From: Candidatus Goldiibacteriota bacterium HGW-Goldbacteria-1
GTDB lineage: Bacteria; Oederibacteriota; PGYV01
Direction: 5' to 3'
Length of the DNA stretch: 55,798 nt
Assembly: GCA_002839855.1 (NCBI GenBank)
Contig: PGYV01000011.1
Coordinates: forward strand, 1 to 55,798
A program made the position numbers and the translations under genes. This document shows, one piece after another, positions 26,465 through 35,873 of this stretch. The first letter of the stretch is position 1, and every line of letters begins with the position of its first letter. The notes under the pieces are model-generated. The model had not been told where the DNA came from. It searched no databases and saw only the letters and a list, made by a program, of their open reading frames with translations.

Positions 26465-27493
26465 TTGGAGCTTTCAAAGGAGATATTAAAAGATATCGCC
26501 GAGTTTAAATTTGACGCTGCGCTGGAGAAAGCCTCTTTAATAAAAGGCGGCGAAAAACTGCGCGCGGATATTCTTTTTATGAGCGGCAAGTTTTCAGAAG
26601 CCGAATATATATATTCTTACATCCGCGAAAAAAGCTGGGACACATCCTTAAACAGGGCGCTTATTGCGTTAAGCGAAGCAAGGGTAAGCGACGCGCGCCG
26701 GCTGCTTCTTTCAATTAAGGATAAAGATATCCGCCCGGAAAATTCCATAGTTTATTCCCTTAAAAAGGGCGGAAAAGAAAAAATTGTCGCGGAAATAAAT
26801 ATGTATCTTGGAGTCCTTTTTAAAAATACTGGCGATTACACTGACGCGCTTAAGTATTTTAGAAAAGCATTATTGAATGACCCTGAAAATGCCCTGATAC
26901 CCGCAAATATGGGTGATATTTTTTTCAAGCAGGACAATAACGAACAGGCGGTCGCCAACTACCTTAAAGCCATAAAACTTACGGATGATAACCTTAGAAA
27001 AGCGCATCTTTATAATGATGCCGGGCTTGTTTATTACAAACAGGGGCTGCTGGCAAAGGCGGTTCAAAGTTTTAAACAGAGCCTTATTTTTGACCCTGAA
27101 TACGCCAATGCCGCGCACAACCTGGGGATGATATATGTAAAAGGCGGCATGCCGGATAAGATAAAAGACGATTATAAAGAACTTCTTAAACATGAAGACG
27201 GCGTGGATATAGTCTTGAACATAACAAGGTCTGTTATAGACGAGGTCAACAGGCAGAGTAAAGCCGGCAGCGGCATAAAATCAAACAATGATACAGGCAG
27301 GATGATGACGTATGAGTGCGTGGTAAAAAAGGGGCACGCGGGAGCCGGCAGCTATAATGAAAGCAAAATTTACGTGGAAGCAAGAAATATTCTTGAAGCC
27401 ATGGAAAAAGCCAAACAAAGGGGCGGCGTAAAAAAAGGCAAGTCGTATAACGCCGGGCAGAGTATAATCGCCATCAGGCAGTTAAATAACTGA
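26465..27493 (+). CDS. TPR-repeat protein
   Basis: A 342-residue soluble protein read from TTG 26465 behind GGGGGAGG. About five TPR units occupy residues 5-230, the clearest being LGVLFKNTGDYTDALKYFRKAL, ANMGDIFFKQDNNEQAVANYLKAI and NDAGLVYYKQGLLAKAVQSF. After a linker the last 60 residues form a distinct small domain (YECVVKKGHAGAGSYNESKIYV) that I do not recognise. There is no signal peptide. It ends convergent with the glycosidase gene, 33 bases apart, with no clear terminator. Confidence 0.75.
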   Translation: MELSKEILKDIAEFKFDAALEKASLIKGGEKLRADILFMSGKFSEAEYIYSYIREKSWDTSLNRALIALSEARVSDARRLLLSIKDKDIRPENSIVYSLKKGGKEKIVAEINMYLGVLFKNTGDYTDALKYFRKALLNDPENALIPANMGDIFFKQDNNEQAVANYLKAIKLTDDNLRKAHLYNDAGLVYYKQGLLAKAVQSFKQSLIFDPEYANAAHNLGMIYVKGGMPDKIKDDYKELLKHEDGVDIVLNITRSVIDEVNRQSKAGSGIKSNNDTGRMMTYECVVKKGHAGAGSYNESKIYVEARNILEAMEKAKQRGGVKKGKSYNAGQSIIAIRQLNN

Positions 27494-27526
27494 GCGTGCC
27501 GGTTTAAAAACGTTTAGCGCGCGTAT

Positions 27527-30500
27527 TTACTTTCTTCTTTTAACCTCTATTAAAAAGTCCATAGCGCCGGAATTGGCGTCTGTTTTAATTATAATTTTTC
27601 CGTCTCTGGCTGTAATGTTTTTGTATTCCGCCTGCCTGTAACCGTTGGAATCCACCCTGAAAATTTTCATTGTCCTGTATTTACCGGGGTTAAAAGTAAT
27701 TTCCGTCAGGACAGGCTCTATAATTATGGGGGATGACCCGCCGTAAATAACTGAATTGCCTGCAGGGCTGTATTTAACGGAAGAGTTGTCGGATATTCCC
27801 GAAGTATGAAGTATTATCTTACCGCTTTCGTTTATGTTTTTGCCGTCCAGCGAATAAAGATAAACCGAGGCGTAATTTGTCAGGCATTTTAAATTAAAGT
27901 TTTTAAATTTTAACTTAACGCCCTTAAGAAAGCCGGTTGCGCCCTGGATTTTTGGGGCGTTTATCCTGAAAATGCCGTCATCAAGGTTCCAGAAAAGTTC
28001 TCCGGTATCAGAGGCCGCTTCGCTGTCAACTTCAGGCGCGTCAGCGGTTTTCTTTGATTCATCAAGCGTTTTTGCCGCTTTCATTAAAAGCGGGGCTTCG
28101 TAGCTTCCGCCGGCAAGCTTGAAAGCTGTGGCGGGGTTGTTATACAAATCGTCTTCTGAAAGATAAGACACGGTCGATGTTTTGCTCTCTGAAAGGTAAT
28201 TGTTCCTGAAAATAAGCGCGGCAGGTATCCATTGTGAAAGGGCTTCCGGGCTGCGCGAAAAATCGGTAAAATTTTCAAGTATATTCTGCGGAGTGACCGT
28301 ACCGAATTCAAACTGCATCATGGCGTTCCATCCCTGCAGTTTCGCGTAAGCCGACATTATAACGGGGGCGCCGCTTCTGTAGCGGTTGGGCAGAAGCCAG
28401 TTCCATTCGCTTACGGTAAACGGTTTGCCAAGCATCCTGCAGTGGGCAAGTTCAGCCACGGTGTTTAAGCGTGATTTTAAAACAGGTGAATTTGAAAAGT
28501 TTATGGTTTCGCGCATGGACCAGCCGCCGGAAGGGTGGTCCCAGTATGAATGGCGGTCAATGAAATCGTATTGCGCGTTTAAGGCAAGTTCCGCGTCCCA
28601 AAGTTCCCAGTGATTGCTCCCGGTTAACAGGGCTTTATACCCTTTTTCTTTAAGGCGGTTTATCATTTTGTCATAGAATTTTTTTTCTGTTTCGGCATAA
28701 AATCTTTTTGTATCAGAGGCGCGGCCGTTACATACAGCTTCAAACATTGTGTCCCAGGAGCCCCAGTTTATTTTAAACTGTTCGCGCGCCACGCTTTTTT
28801 TATCAAGCGATTCATTTTCCTGTAAAGCACACCCGCTTTTTAGCCAGGCTTCTTTTAATTTTTCATCAGAACCGTATTTATGTTTTAAAAATTCGTTAAA
28901 CTTTTCATCAAGTTTCTTTATTGCGGCAGGGGATAAATCTTTGTTTCTGTCCGCGTAAAACAGGGAACTTTCGTTTACAATTTCAGAAAATATAATCGCG
29001 GGTTCGTGCAGGTATTTGACTTTTGTGTATCGGTTTTCGTGTTCAAGAAGTTTTTCTATGTATTCGTATGTAAGGTCCTGAAGTTTATCATCTATAAATA
29101 TTATCTCCTTAAAGCCGCGGGGGACTGTTTTGAAATTATCAGCACCGTCGCCGGATTTAAGCTCCCTATGTACCAGGAAGTCAAGAAACACATAAATACC
29201 TGCTTCTTTAAGTTTGAATATAAGGTAGTCAAGTTTATCAAGGCTGTCTTTGGAGAAATTTCTGGTATTATCCGCGCCGGATTCAAAGATGTTGGGAACA
29301 GACCACGGGGCGTCCATATGGTGAAGCCTTACAAGGTTGCACCCTGATTTTGAAAGCCTTTTAACTGTCAAATCAACGTCTTCTTTGGAACGAAAAATGG
29401 ACGGACCCATCAGATTCGTACCCCAGAATGCCGTTTTTGTGCCGTCTTCAAATATTAAAGAGCCGTCAGGTCCGGCTTTTATAAAACCGTGTTTTCCGGC
29501 GGGCGCGTCCTGAAGGTAAGTAAGGTCAATAACCGCGTCAGGTGTGAAAGGGTCCTGCACGGGATTAAAAACGCGCCAGGACGAACGGTCTTCCTGTTTA
29601 ATTTCAACGTTTTGATATACTTTGCCGTTTCTGTCGCGCGCTTCAAGGCGCAGCTTATCTATGTAAATTGTGCCCGCGCAGTCAAGAAGCCCCGCCGACA
29701 CCTCTATAAAAGCGGTGCCTTCAGGCACGGGATAGTTGTTTTCCCATTTTGTCCATTCTGATATTGTTTCCGCGGTTTCCCCTGCAACCGCGGGCCAGCC
29801 TCCGACCCTGTTTCCGGCAGAATCAAGAAAAAGTATGCTGATTCTGGCTTTGTCCCAGGGATTGCCGCCCTGAATAATATTTTCGGTTTTTATCATTCCT
29901 GAAAGTATTACAACGAACATTTTTTCCGGTACAACCGGAACTTTTTGAGTTATCATTGAATATGCCTTTGATTTGTTGGTGATTTTAAAACAGGAAGGGG
30001 ATTCATATCCCGGGGCTTCAAAGGTGCCTTCGCCGTTTACCCAGCCTCCCCAATAAAACGGCGTGGAAGAACCGAATTCCATATCGCCGTTCATCAAAAG
30101 GTCGTCTTTCGCGCGTGGAATTTGTAAATTATCACCGGGTTCCACGCTTATGTCATCTGCCTGCATTTCGCCAATGCAGTTTGCAAGCTGAACCTGAAGG
30201 GTGATTTTTGCGGCATTCTCCGGGACGTTAAGCACGTTTACTTTTTCTGACCAGTCAAATGTGCCTTTCCACCTTCCAAGTTCCGGCCAGCCGCCCACCT
30301 GATTTCCTTTGGCATCAAAAAATAAGACCATCACGCGCGCCATTTCCCATTCTTCTTTAAATTTAATGACGTTTGAAATTTTTATCTTTGATTTTACGGT
30401 AATCTGTTTTATTGTTTTGGAATCAATGGGAATATCCTGATTAAGTTCTATATACCTGTTTGACGCGTTTACAAGCCGCGCGCATTTTCCGTTTGGCCCC

Positions 30501-30655
30501 TGTATCAAAGATATGCCGTCGGGAGAATTTTTAACCCAATTGTCAGGAACTCCGTCGCCGTTTGCGTCTGTTTCAAAGCCGGAATTTAAAACAAGATTTG
30601 CCGAAAATGATGTTAAGGGGAATAGAATAAAAAACAGCAAAATAAGTTTTTTCAT
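27527..30655 (-). CDS. Secreted GH5-like glycoside hydrolase with two N-terminal carbohydrate-binding-type domains
   Basis: A 1042-residue exported enzyme starting behind AGGAGG, with a signal peptide (1-18). Residues about 20-165 and 180-345 are two CBM4/9-like sandwiches, each opening with an asparagine-rich LNSGFETDANGDGVPDNW or MNGDMEFG motif. Residues about 385-800 are a clan A TIM barrel: SGCNLVRLHHMDAPW, YVFLDFLVHRE, acid/base E562 in EIVNES and nucleophile E750 in TVSEWNW. The C-terminal 230 residues are beta-rich. The family is GH5 or a close relative acting on beta-linked polysaccharide; the substrate is uncertain. It is the last gene of a kinase-regulator-kinase operon. Confidence 0.85.
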   Translation of the reverse strand: MKKLILLFFILFPLTSFSANLVLNSGFETDANGDGVPDNWVKNSPDGISLIQGPNGKCARLVNASNRYIELNQDIPIDSKTIKQITVKSKIKISNVIKFKEEWEMARVMVLFFDAKGNQVGGWPELGRWKGTFDWSEKVNVLNVPENAAKITLQVQLANCIGEMQADDISVEPGDNLQIPRAKDDLLMNGDMEFGSSTPFYWGGWVNGEGTFEAPGYESPSCFKITNKSKAYSMITQKVPVVPEKMFVVILSGMIKTENIIQGGNPWDKARISILFLDSAGNRVGGWPAVAGETAETISEWTKWENNYPVPEGTAFIEVSAGLLDCAGTIYIDKLRLEARDRNGKVYQNVEIKQEDRSSWRVFNPVQDPFTPDAVIDLTYLQDAPAGKHGFIKAGPDGSLIFEDGTKTAFWGTNLMGPSIFRSKEDVDLTVKRLSKSGCNLVRLHHMDAPWSVPNIFESGADNTRNFSKDSLDKLDYLIFKLKEAGIYVFLDFLVHRELKSGDGADNFKTVPRGFKEIIFIDDKLQDLTYEYIEKLLEHENRYTKVKYLHEPAIIFSEIVNESSLFYADRNKDLSPAAIKKLDEKFNEFLKHKYGSDEKLKEAWLKSGCALQENESLDKKSVAREQFKINWGSWDTMFEAVCNGRASDTKRFYAETEKKFYDKMINRLKEKGYKALLTGSNHWELWDAELALNAQYDFIDRHSYWDHPSGGWSMRETINFSNSPVLKSRLNTVAELAHCRMLGKPFTVSEWNWLLPNRYRSGAPVIMSAYAKLQGWNAMMQFEFGTVTPQNILENFTDFSRSPEALSQWIPAALIFRNNYLSESKTSTVSYLSEDDLYNNPATAFKLAGGSYEAPLLMKAAKTLDESKKTADAPEVDSEAASDTGELFWNLDDGIFRINAPKIQGATGFLKGVKLKFKNFNLKCLTNYASVYLYSLDGKNINESGKIILHTSGISDNSSVKYSPAGNSVIYGGSSPIIIEPVLTEITFNPGKYRTMKIFRVDSNGYRQAEYKNITARDGKIIIKTDANSGAMDFLIEVKRRK

Positions 30656-30680
30656 AAAAACCTCCTAAAAATAGTATGAA

Positions 30681-33278
30681 TTATTGTAAGGGGATTATAA
30701 AGGTAAAAACAGATCCCAGACCGGGGCCTTCTGAATCCGCCCAGACAATGCCGTCATGTAGTTGTACTATGTTTTCCACAATGCTAAGCCCTAAACCTGT
30801 GCCCTGAGCTTTTCTTGTGTTTATGTCTTCCACCTGATAGAAACGGTCGAAAACACGGCGTGCGTTATCCTTTGTAAGCCCGGGGCCGTGGTCAATGACG
30901 CGTATTGTCAGGTATTTTTCTGATTTAAGTTTAGTGATATCTTCATATTCCGGTAAATTTACTGTTTCCTTCGCGGCTTCTTTTACTTCTATTTCTATCT
31001 GCGAACCCGCCGGGGAAAATTTTATTGAATTGTTCAGAAGGTTTATCAATACCTGGGATATTCTATATTCGTCAATATTTATGTTAAGCGAAGTATATGC
31101 GGAGTTCATTTTTATGGCAATTGTTTTCTTTTCAGCGATTGATGAAATATCTCTGATGCTTGAAGCAATAACAGGGATTATGTCAGTGGTTTTTTTACTG
31201 ATGGAAAAAGTACCGGATTCCATTTTTGAAAGGTCAAGCAGGTCATTAATAAGGGAGAGCAGGCGGTCTGAATTGTTTTTTATTGTCATGACGAAATCTT
31301 TCTGCTCCGGGGATAGTTTACCTCCCACTCCGCCCAGCAGAAAAGAAACAAAACCTTTTATAGAAGTTAAGGGTGTGCGCAGTTCGTGAGAAACCATTGA
31401 TGTGAAATTGGTTTTAAGGGTGTCCAGTTCCTTAAGTTTCTCATAGTTCTGGCGCAGAATCTCCTGCTGTTTTCTTTTTTCTGTAATATCCTCTTTGACG
31501 GCAATATAAGCGAATATTCTTTTCTTGAAATCCATAACCGGTGAAATGGAAAGGGATTCCCAGTATAATGACCCGTCCTTTTTTTTGTTGCGAAGCTCGC
31601 CTTTCCACTGCTGCCCGGAAGAGATTGTATCCCATAGCTCTTTATATTTTTCTTTTTTAGTCTCGCCGGAATTTAAGATTTTCGGGTTTTTCCCCGCTGT
31701 TTCTTCTTTTGTATACCCGGTTACTTCCGTGAATTTTGGGTTAACGTATGTAATATTTCCCCACAGGTCGGTCATGATAATCATAGACGGTATCTGTTCA
31801 ACCGCCGCCACAAGTTTTGCCATTTCTTCATGATAGGCTTTATCTTCGGTTATGTCTTCGCCGGATGATATTGTGCCGGAGAACATACCGTTATCGTCAA
31901 ACATTACCGCGTTTGACCACTTTATAAGGCGGCGTTTGCCGTCTTTACGGATGATGTAATTTTCAACATAACCTTCAATAATTGTATTTTTGGAAAGCCT
32001 TTCAAAAACATTTTTTGAGTCAGCGGCGCTGTCTTCCGGGATAAAGTATTCAAACCAGTTTTTTCCGATAAGCTGTTCGCGGTCAAAATAACCCAGTATC
32101 TCGCACCCTTTTTTATTTATAAGGATAATCTGCCCTTTTTTATTTAGGGCTATAAGCATAACGCCCGCGATATCAATGTATTTCTTGGCAAGGTCGCGTT
32201 CTTTGCGCAGCATTTCTTCAAAAAAGATACTTTCGCTTCTGTCTTCTATCAGGCATACCGCTCCCAGTGTTTCGTTCATTTCCATGATAAGGGTAATGGA
32301 AACTGAGACCGGAATTTTTTTACCAAGGGAGTTTATGGCAAAAGTTTTTATTGTATTTGATCCTGAAGTTTTATCAATGTTATCAAAAAAAGAAATGCCG
32401 GCGTCAATATATGGGAATACTGAAACGAAGTTATGTATTGTTCTGCTTCCCTCCGGAATTCCAAGCAGTTTTGAAGCAGAAGAATTAACATAAGTGATAT
32501 TAAAAGAATCATCAAGGATTACAAGGCTTTCATTCATGCTGGAAACAATTTTCTGTGCCAGATTTTCCGGGTTTGGTTTGGATACAGATAATTTTGTAAC
32601 GGCGTAAGTTATTGATGCCGCCCATATAATAACGTATAAGTCGGACAATTCGGTAAAGACCCCGTAAAAATTAAAAAGTTTGGGGGATATAAACTCTGAA
32701 AATGTACCGGCGAATATTGCGGCGACAGTGCCCCAGAAAATTACAAGAGCCTGCCTTTTTTTTATTGTACTTCTGTTTTTATAGGCGTTTTCAAGCAGAA
32801 GCGCAAGTCCTATAATAAGGTAAGACAGGTAATATATCTGAAAGAAAAGCGGAAATTTTGATTCCGCCCAGGGCGAATACCATCCGTAAACAGAATGCAC
32901 CGGCTGCAACTGAAGCAGGTCCAAAAGTTCAACAGTATAAAAAAATAAGCCGGGAAGTAAAAGCGCGGGAAGTAAAAAGGGTATTTTAAGAAGTTTTTTT
33001 CTTAATGAAATTTCAAGAAAAAACCACAGGGTAAAAAACGGGAAGATAATCCACCCAAGTGAACCTATGCGTTCCGCGTTATAAGCCGCCTGCTGTGAAA
33101 TAAGCGGATTATGTTTTATTGCAAGACCAAACGACCATAGGGAGAAACATATAATCATACCGGCCGCGGATATGTTTATTTTTGAAGTCAGGTCATTTTT
33201 AAGGATATATACGGCCATCAGCACGTAAAGGGTGAAAGCTATATAATGAATGTAACCTATGGGAAAATAAGCAAGCAT
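30681..33278 (-). CDS. 7TM-type membrane histidine kinase with several PAS domains
   Basis: An 865-residue sensor. Residues 1-235 contain about seven membrane helices in the pattern of the HisKA_7TM input domain. Then come a PAS region at about 240-350, a second at 365-480 (KKGQIILINKKGCEILGYFD) and a third with PAC at 485-600 (ITYVNPKFTEVTGYTKEETAG). The kinase has H631 (MVSHELRTPLTSIKGF) and the ATPase motifs DHGPGLTKDNARRVFDRF and GTGLGLSIVE. The start follows GGAG. It lies between the response regulator (76 bases upstream) and the glycosidase (25 bases downstream). The core resembles the kinase at 15897. Confidence 0.93.
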   Translation of the reverse strand: MLAYFPIGYIHYIAFTLYVLMAVYILKNDLTSKINISAAGMIICFSLWSFGLAIKHNPLISQQAAYNAERIGSLGWIIFPFFTLWFFLEISLRKKLLKIPFLLPALLLPGLFFYTVELLDLLQLQPVHSVYGWYSPWAESKFPLFFQIYYLSYLIIGLALLLENAYKNRSTIKKRQALVIFWGTVAAIFAGTFSEFISPKLFNFYGVFTELSDLYVIIWAASITYAVTKLSVSKPNPENLAQKIVSSMNESLVILDDSFNITYVNSSASKLLGIPEGSRTIHNFVSVFPYIDAGISFFDNIDKTSGSNTIKTFAINSLGKKIPVSVSITLIMEMNETLGAVCLIEDRSESIFFEEMLRKERDLAKKYIDIAGVMLIALNKKGQIILINKKGCEILGYFDREQLIGKNWFEYFIPEDSAADSKNVFERLSKNTIIEGYVENYIIRKDGKRRLIKWSNAVMFDDNGMFSGTISSGEDITEDKAYHEEMAKLVAAVEQIPSMIIMTDLWGNITYVNPKFTEVTGYTKEETAGKNPKILNSGETKKEKYKELWDTISSGQQWKGELRNKKKDGSLYWESLSISPVMDFKKRIFAYIAVKEDITEKRKQQEILRQNYEKLKELDTLKTNFTSMVSHELRTPLTSIKGFVSFLLGGVGGKLSPEQKDFVMTIKNNSDRLLSLINDLLDLSKMESGTFSISKKTTDIIPVIASSIRDISSIAEKKTIAIKMNSAYTSLNINIDEYRISQVLINLLNNSIKFSPAGSQIEIEVKEAAKETVNLPEYEDITKLKSEKYLTIRVIDHGPGLTKDNARRVFDRFYQVEDINTRKAQGTGLGLSIVENIVQLHDGIVWADSEGPGLGSVFTFIIPLQ

Positions 33279-33354
33279 TTTGTCTCCATATACTAATTAT
33301 ATACGACTTTATGCTTTAAGGTCAAATATAATAAAAATGGTATTAAAACAAATA

Positions 33355-33723
33355 TCAGATGAAGCCGGTTATTTTTTCGCGAAGTTCTTCAAGTTCCATA
33401 TTTTTGGAAAAATAAGCGTCTGCCCCGGAAGCTTCCGCTTTGCCTTTCATTTCATTTTCAGACAGCGCTGAAAACAGTATGACTTTAATAGATTTTAATA
33501 AAGGGTCATTTTTTATGAAACTGCATACATCATACCCGCTCATTTTCGGCATCATAACATCCAGCAGGACAATTCCGGGAAGGGGGCTGTGCTGCAGATC
33601 TTCTAAGAATTCGGCGCCGCTGTGGAATTCTTTAATTTCATATTCCGAATCTTCCAGCAGAATGCGGATAAGCCTGCATATGGCCGGTTCATCATCTACC
33701 ACGTATATAATATTATTTTTCAT
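33355..33723 (-). CDS. Single-domain response regulator
   Basis: A 122-residue receiver domain with D10 and D11, phosphoacceptor D55 (VLLDVMMPKMSG), S85 and K107 (YFSKNME). There is no DNA-binding output, so it cannot by itself regulate the glycosidase promoter; a protein partner is needed. Its start overlaps the stop of the upstream kinase by four bases (ATGA), so the pair is translationally coupled and that kinase is the likely phosphodonor. Confidence 0.93.
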   Translation of the reverse strand: MKNNIIYVVDDEPAICRLIRILLEDSEYEIKEFHSGAEFLEDLQHSPLPGIVLLDVMMPKMSGYDVCSFIKNDPLLKSIKVILFSALSENEMKGKAEASGADAYFSKNMELEELREKITGFI

Positions 33724-35621
33724 ATTTTTGGCAGTATAACGCAGAATTTGGAACCTTTATCCACACCGTCAGACACCACCCAGATAAAGCCGCCGTGAGC
33801 TTCTGAAAGGCCCTTGGCGATGCTTAACCCGATTCCGGCACCCTGGTGTTTACGGGTAAGGATATCTTCCACCTGAAAAAACTTGTCAAATATTTTATCT
33901 TTATAAATATCCTGAATGCCCGGGCCGTTGTCTGTTACGGAAATTTTCAGGTACTCTTCATCCGGTTTTATCGTGTTTTTAAGGTAATCAGGAAAGCCCG
34001 TCATGCTGCCCGGAAGTATTTCAATTTCAAGGTTAACTCCGGAGTTTTCCGGGGAAAATTTAATGGCATTATTAAGAAGGTTGGAAAAGATTCTGCCAAG
34101 TCTGAAAACATCAGCCTGCCAGAATAGTTCATCATTATAATTTTTAATAAGCATAATATTTTTCTGCCGCGCAGGCTCAAAAACGTTATTTATGGATTCA
34201 TCCGCAGCCGATGAAATATTACAGAGTGTTTTTTTGACGGAAAAAACCCCGGATTCTATTTTTGTAATGTCAAGAAGGTCCTCTATTATAATCTGAAATT
34301 TATTCGCGCTGTTTACAATCATTTCCAGCAGCTCGCTTTGTTTTTTGTTTATAGGCGTATCCATTGATTTTTTTAGCAGCAAAGACGAACCTTTTATAAT
34401 TGTCAGGGGAGTGCGAAGTTCGTGGGAAATCATAGAGACAAAAGCGGATTTAAGCTTATCCAGCTCGGTAACACGTTTAAAGTTGCTGTCAAGTTCCTTG
34501 TACGCGTCGGAAAGGTTTTTACCCATATTGTTAAAAGCTTTTGCCAGGTTTTGAACCTCTTCATCTCCGCGGATATCTATTTTGTCTATATTTCCGCGGT
34601 TTTTTATTTTTTCGGAAAGGCCGCGCATATCATTAATCAGCCGGTTAAAAGGATTTGAAAGTTTATCAGCCATATAATATGAAGCCAGCAGGCATAGAAT
34701 TGCCAGTATTATTATGGACAGCCCCATGCCGAATAATATATTCAGGCTTTGTTCCTGCGCGGTTCTTACAGGAACTACGGCGCATATTTTCCAGCCCAAT
34801 TCAGGGGAGGTGTAATAAAAAATATACGATGGTATTTTATCCATAGGAATTTTTAAGAATCCTTCCCGGTTTTCCATAATTTTACTTATTGTTTTGCCGT
34901 TAAGTATTGAAATATGCTTGAATAGTTTTGTTTTGTCGGGATTTGTAAGTATCATACCGCTGCTGTCTGCCAGCATTATGTAACTGCCTTTAAGCAGTTT
35001 TATATTGTGTACAAAATTGCTGATTCTATCAAGGGTTAAATCAATTCCAAAAACCCCGCGGAGTTCGCTATTGAAGTAAATTGTTTTAGCCATGGCTATG
35101 TTAACGTCATCAGAGGTTAGCGAAAGATAAGGCTGCGTCTGCATTGTTTTTCCGGGATTTTCAGCGGCAAGTTTATACCATATCCTGACACGCGGGTCGT
35201 ATTTTGTGGGCCTTGGCCGTATTTCAGACCTTACAAAAGCTCCGTTTATAAATCCGATATAAACGGAGTTTACATAAGGGTGTGCCTGTTTGTATGAAAG
35301 AAATTTATTTATTATTAACTGTTCCTGTGAAGAAAATTGATATTTGAATGTTTTTTCGTCGGCTTCAAGAAAATTTGTGAAAGTATGATAAGAGACAGAG
35401 GCCAGGGTTTTATCTGCAGAAAAACTTTCAACATCCTGTTTAACACTTAACAGCAGGGTGTTAATATTATTATTTATCTGAAAGAGCTGCGCGTTATAAA
35501 ATGCAGACATGGTTTTAATGTTCAAATTGTTAAGGTTTATTATGCTCCAGATTCCCAGCAGAAGAAGCGGTAAAAAACCTGCGGCGAAATAACTTAACAC
35601 AAATCTGTCTTTCAGTTTCAT
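33720..35621 (-). CDS. Cache-domain membrane histidine kinase
   Basis: A 633-residue sensor. The start at 35621 (MKLKDRF) follows GGAGGG; a longer frame adds 45 residues without a ribosome-binding site. A membrane helix (9-31) leads into an extracytoplasmic double-Cache domain (about 35-310) with RVRIWYKLA and GVFGIDLTLDRI, typical of small-molecule sensing. A second helix (about 310-332) is followed by HAMP, then HisKA with H400 (MISHELRTPLTIIKGSS) and the ATPase domain (DNGPGIQDIYKDKIFDKFF; GAGIGLSIAKGL). First gene of the minus-strand operon behind a strong promoter. The ligand is unknown; a link to sugars is suggested only by the glycosidase in the operon. Confidence 0.93.
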   Translation of the reverse strand: MKLKDRFVLSYFAAGFLPLLLLGIWSIINLNNLNIKTMSAFYNAQLFQINNNINTLLLSVKQDVESFSADKTLASVSYHTFTNFLEADEKTFKYQFSSQEQLIINKFLSYKQAHPYVNSVYIGFINGAFVRSEIRPRPTKYDPRVRIWYKLAAENPGKTMQTQPYLSLTSDDVNIAMAKTIYFNSELRGVFGIDLTLDRISNFVHNIKLLKGSYIMLADSSGMILTNPDKTKLFKHISILNGKTISKIMENREGFLKIPMDKIPSYIFYYTSPELGWKICAVVPVRTAQEQSLNILFGMGLSIIILAILCLLASYYMADKLSNPFNRLINDMRGLSEKIKNRGNIDKIDIRGDEEVQNLAKAFNNMGKNLSDAYKELDSNFKRVTELDKLKSAFVSMISHELRTPLTIIKGSSLLLKKSMDTPINKKQSELLEMIVNSANKFQIIIEDLLDITKIESGVFSVKKTLCNISSAADESINNVFEPARQKNIMLIKNYNDELFWQADVFRLGRIFSNLLNNAIKFSPENSGVNLEIEILPGSMTGFPDYLKNTIKPDEEYLKISVTDNGPGIQDIYKDKIFDKFFQVEDILTRKHQGAGIGLSIAKGLSEAHGGFIWVVSDGVDKGSKFCVILPKI

Positions 35622-35678
35622 GCGCCCTCCGCGGAGATTAAAACTGTTTTGGCGTGTCGTTTTGCAGGTCTGATGGTT

Positions 35679-35708
35679 ATTATACATCTGCGGGGTATAA
35701 GCAGTCAA
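35679..35708 (-). promoter_or_regulatory. Sigma70-type promoter of the kinase-glycosidase operon
   Basis: On the minus strand, TTGACT (35708-35703), 18 bases, TATAAT (35684-35679), 58 bases before the kinase start. It is a near-consensus promoter. Confidence 0.72.
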
Positions 35709-35820
35709 TGAAATCATAAGATATATATAAGCCAAAGAGGATAAGGCATATCCCATAAATAGAACGCGGGTTGAAATCCAATAATAAAGCCCACGGGTTT
35801 TACGTTGCGTGAAATGCGCC

Positions 35821-35848
35821 TTTACAAAAGTAATCTTTCTGATATTAT
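35821..35848 (+). promoter_or_regulatory. Promoter of the unknown gene-pepA operon
   Basis: TTTACA (35821-35826), 16 bases, TATTAT (35843-35848), followed by AAGGAGGA at 35863-35870. It is divergent from the kinase-operon promoter 110 bases away. Confidence 0.6.
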
Positions 35849-35873
35849 TGATTATGTGTAATAAGGAGGAAAT

